Assembly (NCBI RefSeq): GCF_000482705.1
Contig: NZ_AXWO01000001.1
Coordinates: 186,001 to 250,000, forward strand
Direction of reading: 5' to 3'
Source: Glycomyces arizonensis DSM 44726
GTDB taxonomy: Bacteria > Actinomycetota > Actinomycetes > Mycobacteriales > Micromonosporaceae
Length of the DNA: 64,000 nt
Under the pieces are notes generated by a model. It saw only the letters and a program-made list of their open reading frames with translations. It did no database searches and had not been told where the DNA came from. Of this stretch, positions 36,520 through 43,281 are shown piece after piece. The position numbers and the translations under genes were made by a program. Position 1 is the stretch's first letter, and each line of letters starts with the position of its first letter.

Positions 36520-37323
36520 ATGCGGAAACACTCCGATCCCCCGGACTCCGAGACGACAACCGAACGCGGCCGTGGCGACCAGATCGGCGTCAGCCCCGGC
36601 AGACACCACGCGCCTCCGTCGCTGGTCAGTCGCATCGCCGTCGCGGGCGCCGCCACCGTCATCGCCGCGGCCTCCGCCGCCGCGGCGGCGGGAACGATCT
36701 CCAGGACCGACGACCACACGCCGCGCGAGCGGCTGGCCGCGCACATCGTGACCGAGGCGGCCGAGGCCGACCGCGACTGGGACTCCGTCGCGCCGATGCC
36801 GAGCATCCTGCCCCAGGGCCTGGCCTCGTCGGCGCCCGAGCCGGGGAAGGTCAAGGCGGAGATCGGCCCGGCCGTCGACCCCGACGCCGAGCCGGTCGAG
36901 GGCATCGACGGCACGCAGATGGCCAACGCGATCACGGTCATCGAGGTCGGCATGGACCGCGGGCTCGGCGAGCGCGCCTGGGCCGTGGCCCTGGCGACGG
37001 CCATGCAGGAGGCCAAGCTCTACAACGCCGCCAACCCCGCCGTCCCCGAGTCGTACGACTACGACTGGGAGGCCGAGTACGCCGACCACGACTCGGTCGG
37101 GATGTTCCAGCAGCGGCCCTCCATGGGTTGGGGCACGGTCGCCGAGCTCATGGACCCGGCGACCTCGGCGGCCAAGTTCTACGACGGCCTCGAGGACGTC
37201 TCGGGCTGGGAGGACATGTCCATCGCGGGCGCCGCGCAGGCCGTCCAGGTCTCGGCCTACCCCGACTACTACGCGCAGTGGGAGGACCTGGCCTGGCGGA
37301 TCGTCGACCGGGCCGTACGGTAA
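36520..37323 (+). CDS. Secreted lysozyme-like wall hydrolase, paralogue 2
   Basis: 267 residues. An N-terminal membrane anchor or signal (VSRIAVAGAATVIAAASAAA) is followed by a short linker. From about residue 130 comes the same domain as in the gene before: NAITVIEVGMDRGLGERAW, Glu164 in AMQEAKLYN, DHDSVGMFQQRPSMGWG, and AVQVSAYPDYYAQWEDLAW. It lacks the long N-terminal helices of paralogue 1. A tandem duplication is inferred. No ribosome-binding site precedes ATG 36520, so a leaderless message is likely. Confidence 0.72.
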   Translation: MRKHSDPPDSETTTERGRGDQIGVSPGRHHAPPSLVSRIAVAGAATVIAAASAAAAAGTISRTDDHTPRERLAAHIVTEAAEADRDWDSVAPMPSILPQGLASSAPEPGKVKAEIGPAVDPDAEPVEGIDGTQMANAITVIEVGMDRGLGERAWAVALATAMQEAKLYNAANPAVPESYDYDWEAEYADHDSVGMFQQRPSMGWGTVAELMDPATSAAKFYDGLEDVSGWEDMSIAGAAQAVQVSAYPDYYAQWEDLAWRIVDRAVR

Positions 37324-37348
37324 CGGAGGCACGGCCGTCCACATCCAA

Positions 37349-37390
37349 CTTATATCATATAACTTATATTCTATAAGATATATGATCAAT
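37349..37390. repeat. AT-rich island 2
   Basis: About 42 bases of TATA-rich sequence, starting 26 bases after the stop codon of lysozyme-like paralogue 2. It contains the shared core TTATATTCTATAA at 37364-37376 and the longer ATAACTTATATTCTATAAG, which matches the islands at 40009 and 43094 at 17 of 19 positions each. Confidence 0.75.
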
Positions 37391-37392
37391 GT

Positions 37393-37610
37393 CGACACTC
37401 GCGCGGGGCGGACCACAGCGAACGGCCGAAGGAGCAGCGCGGTCCCGACGCAGCGCTCGCGCAGGGCGGATCCGGTCGGCGGTGCTTCCGGCAGCGCCTC
37501 GGCCGGCTCCGCGTCCGTCGGCTCGGCGCAGCCGCTCGCGCAGGGACGGACCGCGCCCCGTAGTCAAGGATGAGCTTGGGTCTGGACGCAGCCGCTCGCA
37601 AAGGCGGACC
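37393..37610. repeat. Four degenerate copies of a 25-base GC-rich repeat
   Basis: Copies lie at 37393-37414, 37447-37470, 37525-37550 and 37584-37610, related through GACGCAGCCGCTCGCGCAGG and ending GGGCGGAC or GGACGGAC. The spacing is 54, 78 and 59 bases. The last copy runs straight into a block conserved upstream of the next gene's paralogue. Confidence 0.5.
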
Positions 37611-37716
37611 GTTTAGAGGAATCCACGAAATATCCGCGCCGGTTCGGCCGACACTCCGTCGGCCGTTGTGCCGCTCTGACAAATCGTGTCCGTTTCGTCT
37701 CTTTCACGATTTGACA
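37608..37716 (+). promoter_or_regulatory. Conserved upstream region of SCO7613-like gene 1
   Basis: Three blocks are identical to those upstream of the paralogue at 40469 and at exactly the same distance from the ATG. They are a 22-base block at 37608-37629 (core CCGTTTAGAGGAATCCACG), TGTCCGTTTCGTC at 37687-37699, and TTGACA at 37711-37716. A GACACT lies at 37725-37730 near the start in both. The DNA between blocks has diverged, which points to binding sites. Confidence 0.6.
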
Positions 37717-37735
37717 TGAACCCGACACTGACCGT

Positions 37736-40000
37736 ATGTCTACACAGATCACTCCTCCGCACGCTTCGGGCGGCCCGCAGGCCGGCGACGCCACGCGTCG
37801 GCGCGGCGGCCGCGCCGAGATCACCGCCAAGTCCGTCCAGGTCGTCCTGCTGTGCCTGGGCGGGCTGCTCCTGACCGCCGCGGTCATCGTCTTCACCGCC
37901 GTGGCATGGCGCGAGATGGGCGACGGCGGGCGGCTGGCCATCCTCGCCGGGTTCACCGGGCTCCTCCTGGCGGTTCCAATGGCGCTCACGAGGTTCCGCC
38001 TGTGGGCGACCGCCGAGACCCTGGCCGCCATCGCCACGCTCGCGCTGTGGTGCTCGGCACTGGCCGGGTACTACCTGTACCTGCCGGCCGGCACCGGGCT
38101 CACCGCCGCGTCGGTGGCCGCCTGGACCACGCCGGTCCTGATCGGCGCCACCGGGTACCGCATCGCCGCCCGCGTCAGCTCCCCGGGTTGGGCCCTGCTC
38201 CCGGTGGCCGCCGCGGGGGCCTCCTTCGCCGCGGTCGCCGACGTCTTCGAGGCGGCCCTCCACATGGTCGTCATCGGCGCGGTCCTGGCGGGCGCCGCCT
38301 GGACGGTCCGTGCGCTGCCGACCCGGCACACCCGCTCCGACCAGTGGTCGGCCCGCATCCTGGCGTGCGCGGCCATCGTGACGGTCTTCCTGGCGGGCCT
38401 GCGCGTGGCGTTCGGCCTCGACGCCTCGCTGCTGTCGGCGGTGGCGGCCGCGACCTGCCTGGCCGCCTCGGCCGGGGCGCTCGCCACCGTTCACGTCCGG
38501 CGCGAGGGCGCCTCGGTCTCCGCGCTCGCGGTCATCGCCTCGACCACCGGCGCGCTCGTCGTCGCCGCGTGGATCCTTACCGTCCGCTCGGCAGATCCGG
38601 CGATGATCTTCCCCGCCTTCCTGCTCATGGCCGTCGTCATCGCCGCCCTGGCCGCCTGGACGGATCCTGACGGCCCCGTCTGGCTGCCGCTGGCCGCGGC
38701 CGCCGCGTCGGTCATCGTCTCGCTCGGGACTCTCGGCGTGGTCCTGACCGACGCCTACGAGGCGACCTCGTACTTCGGCGCGGCGGTGCTGGCCGCGGCG
38801 GTCGCGCCGGTCTTCCCGGCGGCGCTGCGCACCGCCCTGCGGCGGGCAGCGGCGGCCGTCGGGGCGGCCGTCCTCGCCTGGTGCGCCGCGCTCGCGCTGT
38901 GGACGGTGCCCGTCGCCTTCGGGGCGGAGCCGAGCTGGTTGCCGGGCTGGGAGGTGTCGGCGATCGCCCTCGTGAGCGCGGTGGGGCTGCCGATGGTGCC
39001 GAAGCGGTGGCGGCTGGACTTCCTCACGGTGATCGCCGCGATCGCGGTACTGGCCGCGGGCGGGCTGTGGGAGCGCCCGTGGGCGCCCGCCGCGTCATTC
39101 GCCCTGGTTACCGCCGCGGCCTTGATCGTGGCGATCGGCTCCTCTGGGCTAGTCCGGCGCTGCATCGGCTGGGTCGGCGCGTACACGTGGGCGGCGGCCG
39201 CGATCCTGGCCGCCTACAGCCAGAGTTCCGGCGATGCCGATCCGGCGCTCTTCGCCTTCGTCGGTGTCGCCGCGGGAGCCGTCCTGCTCATAGTGGCGCT
39301 CACCGCGCCGATGGGCCGGGGGCCGGACCGGGTGGCGGCGCGGATCGGCGCGCACGCGTTCATCGGCCTGCACCTGCTGTGGTCGCTGACGACGGTCCAG
39401 CCCATGAGCGGCGAGCCGCTCTCGGTGTTCGTGCCCGCGGGCTTCGTGGTCTACGCCGCCGCGCTGGCCGTGGCCGCCTGGGCGGCGCCCGCATATCGGG
39501 TGGGCCACGTCTTCGCCGCGTTCGGCGCCGCGACGGCGGCGCACCTGCTGCTGGCGGCTCGCGGCGGGGTCGCCGATCTGGAGTATTACACCGTGCCGCC
39601 CGCGGTGCTGCTGTTCGGAATCGGTCTGTGGCTGCTGCGGCGCGACCCCGAGAGGGGTTCGTGGACGGCGCTGGCACCGGCGCTCGCGGTGGGCTTCGGG
39701 CCGTCGCTGGCGCTGTCGTTCGGGCCCGACGGCGAACCGCTGCGGCGCGTCCTCGTCGGCGCCGCCGCGCTGGCGGTGCTGCTGGTCGCCTCCGCGAGGC
39801 GCTGGCAGGCGCCGCTGGTGATCGGTGCCTTGGTCCTCGCGGCCTTGAGCGTGAACGAGCTGGTGCTCCTGTGGGGCAGGGTCCCGAAGTGGATCCCCCT
39901 GGCGGTCGGCGGGGCAGTGCTCATCACCGCAGGTGCGACGCTCGAACAACGCCGCCGAGACCTGGCCCGCCTGCGCAACGGCCTGAAGGAGATGCGCTAA
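37736..40000 (+). CDS. Giant polytopic membrane protein, SCO7613 C-terminal domain family, copy 1
   Basis: 754 residues, almost all membrane: about 20 hydrophobic helices rich in Ala, Leu and Val. The family-like start of the membrane part is VQVVLLCLGGLLLTAAVIVF followed by TAVAWREMGDGGR and RFRLWATAETLA. It ends with the conserved TLEQRRRDLARLRNGLKEM. It lacks the zinc ribbon of copy 2; the first 30 residues are a disordered polar tail. The function is unknown. It resembles copy 2 over its whole length, so the two are tandem duplicates. AT-rich islands lie on both sides. Confidence 0.78.
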   Translation: MSTQITPPHASGGPQAGDATRRRGGRAEITAKSVQVVLLCLGGLLLTAAVIVFTAVAWREMGDGGRLAILAGFTGLLLAVPMALTRFRLWATAETLAAIATLALWCSALAGYYLYLPAGTGLTAASVAAWTTPVLIGATGYRIAARVSSPGWALLPVAAAGASFAAVADVFEAALHMVVIGAVLAGAAWTVRALPTRHTRSDQWSARILACAAIVTVFLAGLRVAFGLDASLLSAVAAATCLAASAGALATVHVRREGASVSALAVIASTTGALVVAAWILTVRSADPAMIFPAFLLMAVVIAALAAWTDPDGPVWLPLAAAAASVIVSLGTLGVVLTDAYEATSYFGAAVLAAAVAPVFPAALRTALRRAAAAVGAAVLAWCAALALWTVPVAFGAEPSWLPGWEVSAIALVSAVGLPMVPKRWRLDFLTVIAAIAVLAAGGLWERPWAPAASFALVTAAALIVAIGSSGLVRRCIGWVGAYTWAAAAILAAYSQSSGDADPALFAFVGVAAGAVLLIVALTAPMGRGPDRVAARIGAHAFIGLHLLWSLTTVQPMSGEPLSVFVPAGFVVYAAALAVAAWAAPAYRVGHVFAAFGAATAAHLLLAARGGVADLEYYTVPPAVLLFGIGLWLLRRDPERGSWTALAPALAVGFGPSLALSFGPDGEPLRRVLVGAAALAVLLVASARRWQAPLVIGALVLAALSVNELVLLWGRVPKWIPLAVGGAVLITAGATLEQRRRDLARLRNGLKEMR

Positions 40001-40008
40001 GCCAGAGA

Positions 40009-40077
40009 AAGCTTATAGGTTATAGATTATATAAAACGGATATAACTTATAACCTATAAGCTTGCATATTCTATAGG
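40009..40077. repeat. AT-rich island 3 with 16-bp perfect inverted repeat
   Basis: Begins 9 bases after the stop codon of membrane-protein copy 1. AAGCTTATAGGTTATA (40009-40024) and TATAACCTATAAGCTT (40048-40063) are exact reverse complements around 23 A/T-rich bases. The shared core TTATAACCTATAA is at 40047-40059. It ends next to an 8-base tandem repeat. It could act as a terminator, a protein-binding site or a recombination site. Confidence 0.78.
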
Positions 40078-40082
40078 ATGCA

Positions 40083-40186
40083 GGCGGCTCGGCGGCTCGG
40101 CGGCTCGGCGGCACGGCGGCACGACGGCACGACGGCACGACGGCACGACGACACGACGACACGACGACACGACGACACGACGACAG
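40083..40186. repeat. 8-base tandem repeat, 13 units, graded
   Basis: Thirteen 8-base units follow one another without a gap: GGCGGCTC x3, GGCGGCAC x2, GACGGCAC x3, GACGACAC x4 and a final GACGACAG. Adjacent groups differ by one substitution, so the array drifts stepwise from one end to the other. It starts 5 bases after AT-rich island 3. Confidence 0.9.
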
Positions 40187-40340
40187 CACCCAATCCACAC
40201 CCGGATAGCAGCCCGCGAAAGCACGACCGGCCGGACGATCTGGCGCGGTCTTGTCTCCTCACACTCCCGCGGGCGCGGAAGCGCTCCGGCAATCACCCGT
40301 GCCCGCTTTCGCTGCCCCTGGACGCGGCAGAGTGCGGCGA
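40187..40340. other. Spacer between the 8-base array and the conserved upstream block
   Basis: No gene or clear motif is seen. Frames that cross it are continuous with the tandem repeat and give low-complexity Arg/His/Asp/Thr protein, so they are not regarded as coding. Confidence 0.4.
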
Positions 40341-40449
40341 ACCGTTTAGAGGAATCCACGAAGATTCGGGCCCAAAACACTGCAACGGCCACAACGAGTT
40401 GTGGCCCGCCGACAATCAATGTCCGTTTCGTCGGGTCCGCGAGTTGACA
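40341..40449 (+). promoter_or_regulatory. Conserved upstream region of SCO7613-like gene 2
   Basis: The 22-base block at 40341-40362, TGTCCGTTTCGTC at 40420-40432 and TTGACA at 40444-40449 match those of copy 1. They lie 128, 49 and 25 bases before the ATG in both copies. Sequence between them differs, so selection on spacing and sites is likely. Confidence 0.6.
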
Positions 40450-40468
40450 GGATGGCGACACTGTTGTG

Positions 40469-43084
40469 ATGACGACCTTCAACTGCCCCCGCTGCGGCCG
40501 TCCGAGCACGCCCGAGCGGTGTCCCTCGTGCGGCCGGGGGCCCGAGCCGCTCCTCACCCGCCTCACCGAACTCGACGCGGCACTGCGGGTGCTCTCCTCC
40601 GGCACGAACAGCCGCAGCGCCGTCGAGTCCGAACGGGTCCAGGTGCTCGACGAGCTGGGGCGCCTCGCGGCCTCCTACCGGACCGCCGCTCCGGTCACCA
40701 GCCCTCCGACCGCCGATACCCCTGCCGTCATCCACACCCCGGCCACAGCTGGCACTCCGGCCGCGATGCCCGCCGCGCCGCAGGGGCCTCCCCCGCCACA
40801 GACCCCGGCCGGCCCCCCGCTGCCCGGCGGCTTCCCGGCCACGCCGCCGCCCGTCGCGGTCCGGCCGCGCCGCGAGGTCGGCTCCAAGACCGTCCAGACC
40901 CTGCTGCTGGGCCTTGGCGGGCTGCTCGTGGCGGCCGCGATCATCATCTTCACCGCCGTTGCCTGGCGCCACATGGGCGACACGGGCCGACTCCTGGTCC
41001 TCGGCGCCTTCACCGCGCTCATGCTGTCGCTCCCGGCCGTGCTCATCCGCTTCCGCCTGTGGGCCACCGCCGAGACCTTCGCGGCGCTGGCCGCGCTCGC
41101 ACTGTGGTGCTCGGCCCTGGCCGGGTACTACCAGATCCTTCCCTCCGGCGCCTCGCTCACAGCTGAGGCCGTCGGCACCTGGACGATGCTGGTGCTCGCC
41201 GTTCTCGCCGCGTACCGGGCCGGAATCACCGCCACCGCCTCCGGTTGGGCGCTCCTGCCACTGGCGGCGGTGGGCTCGGCGTACGCCGCCGCGGGCGAGA
41301 CGACGAACGCCGCGCTCCTCATGGCCGGCATCGCGGTCGTGCTCGCGGCCGGGTCCTGGATCGTCGGGCACCGCCCCAGCCGCCATCCGCGCTCGGACCT
41401 GTGGGCCTCGCGTCTGCTGCTGTGCGGCGCCGTCGTCCTGGCCTTCCTCGCCGGTCTCCGCATCGCCTTCGACCTGGACAAGGAACTCGTGGCGCCGATC
41501 GCCGCGGTCATGACGGTACTGGCGGCGGGGAACCTGGTGGCGACCGTCTACGCCCGCCGCGCGGGCGCCGCGATCACCACGGTCATGGTGGCCTCCTCCG
41601 CGACCGTCGCCATGACCGTCGCCGCGTGGGTGCTGGCGGCCCGCTCCGACGAGACCGCGCTGATAATCCCCTCGCTCGCACTGCTGGCCGCGATCGCCGC
41701 GGCGGCGATCGACGAGCTGGCGGGCACCGACGGCGAAGCCTCCCGGAAGGCGTCGGGACTGGCGGCCATCGCCGCGCTGGCGGCGTTCGCGATCGTCGTG
41801 ACCGACGCGCCCGATCTGACCTCCTATCTCATCGCGGCCGTGCTGGTCGGGCTGCTGTCGTTGGCGCTGCCCGAGCCGCTGCGCCGCTCGCTGCGGCACG
41901 CGGCCTACATCGGCGGCGGCGCCATCGCGGCCGCGGCCACGGCAATCGCGCTGGCGGCGCTGCCGTCCCTGTGGTGGGACTCCGGGTTTCCCGAGCTCCT
42001 CACCTGGGAGGTGCCGATCGTGCTCGCGCTCCTGGCGCTGAGCGCCGCGCTGGTGCCGGAGCAGCGACGCTTCGACGTCGTCGCGATCGCGCTGACCCTC
42101 GCCGCGATCGCCGCTTCCATGCTCCTGTGGCACGGCGACCCGTCGCGGTTCGACGCGATGCCGGTCGTCGGGTTCGCCTTGGCGGCGTTGATCGCTCTGG
42201 TCGGCGCCATGGCCTCCTCGACGCTCGGGGGGCGCTGCGCGAGCTGGTGCCTGCTGGTCGTCTGGCTGCCGCTCACGGCGAGCGCGGCCGGCGCGAGCTC
42301 TTCGATCGACGCGTCGGCGTCACAGCTCGGGTTCGGCCTGGTGGCCGCCGCGGCGGCGATGCTCGCGACCGCCGCCGGGGCGCCCAGGCGCAGCCGCATC
42401 GACCGGGTGCTCGCCGCGATCCTGGCGCATGTCCTGGCGGGAGTCACGGCCGGGACGATGATGGTCGCCGAATGGTTCGGACAGCTCATCAGCGACGCGA
42501 ACGCGAGCCTGTACCTGCCCGCGGCGCTCGGGATCTACACGCTCGCGCTCACCGGCGTGGCGCTGATGGCGCCGGTCAAGAAGCAGCCATACGTCATCGC
42601 GGCGCTGGCCACCGGCACCGCGGCATGGTGGACGCTCCTGACGGCGCTGGGAGAGGAGACCCTCGAGGTGTTCACCGGGCCTCCGGCGCTGGTGCTGTTC
42701 ATCCTCGGCCTGTGGCAGCTGCTGCGGCGCCCCGAGGCGGGCTCGTGGGCGCAGCTGGCGGCGCCGATCGCGGTGGGCATCGGCCCGAGCCTGCTGCTGG
42801 CGCTCGGCGAAGAGGGCGACCCGGTGCGGCGTGTCGGGGTCGGCGCGGCCGCCCTGGCGGTGGTGGTGGCGGGGCTGGCGCGACGCTGGCAGGCGCCGCT
42901 GGTGTTGGGCTCGATCGCCTTGGTGGTGTTGACGATCAACGAGCTCGCTCTCGTCTGGCACGCGATTCCGCAGTGGATCGCGCCGGCGGTGGGCGGGGCG
43001 ATCCTCATCGCCGCGGGCGCCACATTCGAGAAGCGCCGCCGCGATCTGGTCCGACTGCGCAACGGCCTCAGGGCGATGCGCTAG
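40469..43084 (+). CDS. Giant polytopic membrane protein with zinc ribbon, SCO7613 C-terminal domain family, copy 2
   Basis: 871 residues. A zinc ribbon leads (NCPRCGRPSTPERCPSCG, Cys6, 9, 18 and 21), followed by a helix and a Pro/Thr/Ala-rich linker. From about residue 140 come some 20 membrane helices beginning VQTLLLGLGGLLVAAAIIIF. It ends TFEKRRRDLVRLRNGLRAM, as copy 1 does. Members of this family have no known function. ATG 40469 is used; the GTG directly before it is also possible. The zinc ribbon is the main difference from copy 1. Confidence 0.82.
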   Translation: MTTFNCPRCGRPSTPERCPSCGRGPEPLLTRLTELDAALRVLSSGTNSRSAVESERVQVLDELGRLAASYRTAAPVTSPPTADTPAVIHTPATAGTPAAMPAAPQGPPPPQTPAGPPLPGGFPATPPPVAVRPRREVGSKTVQTLLLGLGGLLVAAAIIIFTAVAWRHMGDTGRLLVLGAFTALMLSLPAVLIRFRLWATAETFAALAALALWCSALAGYYQILPSGASLTAEAVGTWTMLVLAVLAAYRAGITATASGWALLPLAAVGSAYAAAGETTNAALLMAGIAVVLAAGSWIVGHRPSRHPRSDLWASRLLLCGAVVLAFLAGLRIAFDLDKELVAPIAAVMTVLAAGNLVATVYARRAGAAITTVMVASSATVAMTVAAWVLAARSDETALIIPSLALLAAIAAAAIDELAGTDGEASRKASGLAAIAALAAFAIVVTDAPDLTSYLIAAVLVGLLSLALPEPLRRSLRHAAYIGGGAIAAAATAIALAALPSLWWDSGFPELLTWEVPIVLALLALSAALVPEQRRFDVVAIALTLAAIAASMLLWHGDPSRFDAMPVVGFALAALIALVGAMASSTLGGRCASWCLLVVWLPLTASAAGASSSIDASASQLGFGLVAAAAAMLATAAGAPRRSRIDRVLAAILAHVLAGVTAGTMMVAEWFGQLISDANASLYLPAALGIYTLALTGVALMAPVKKQPYVIAALATGTAAWWTLLTALGEETLEVFTGPPALVLFILGLWQLLRRPEAGSWAQLAAPIAVGIGPSLLLALGEEGDPVRRVGVGAAALAVVVAGLARRWQAPLVLGSIALVVLTINELALVWHAIPQWIAPAVGGAILIAAGATFEKRRRDLVRLRNGLRAMR

Positions 43085-43093
43085 GGCGAAGCT

Positions 43094-43191
43094 ACTTTAT
43101 GGACTATAAAATATAGGGTATAGGTATAATTTATATTCTATAACTTGCTCACATCTTATATCTTATATCTTATATCTTATATGATATAGGA
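43094..43191. repeat. AT-rich island 4 with CTTATAT tandem repeat
   Basis: About 98 A/T-rich bases starting some 10 bases after the stop codon of membrane-protein copy 2. It holds the shared core TTATATTCTATAA at 43131-43143. Its right part is four tandem copies of CTTATAT (43154-43181). It also lies downstream of dxs, which ends on the other side. Confidence 0.78.
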
Positions 43192-43197
43192 AGTAAG

Positions 43198-43267
43198 CGG
43201 CGCGACCCGGCGCGACCCGGCGCGACCCGGCGCGACCCGGCGCGACCCGGCGCGACCCGGCGCGACG
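43198..43267. repeat. 10-base tandem repeat, about seven units
   Basis: Six perfect head-to-tail copies of CGCGACCCGG occupy 43201-43260. A partial unit follows at 43261-43267 and CGG precedes at 43198. It lies between AT-rich island 4 and the dxs stop codon. One unit is close to one turn of DNA. Confidence 0.95.
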
Positions 43268-43281
43268 GTTGGGGGGCCGGG

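Noticed and set aside
40078-41166. Long plus-strand frame starting in AT-rich island 3 and running through the 8-base array
   Set aside because: It translates to low-complexity Arg/His/Asp/Thr sequence and then overlaps the membrane-protein gene in another frame. It has no ribosome-binding site and no family resemblance.
43198-43267. CRISPR array
   Set aside because: The repeats are 10 bases long with no spacers, and no cas genes are in the window.
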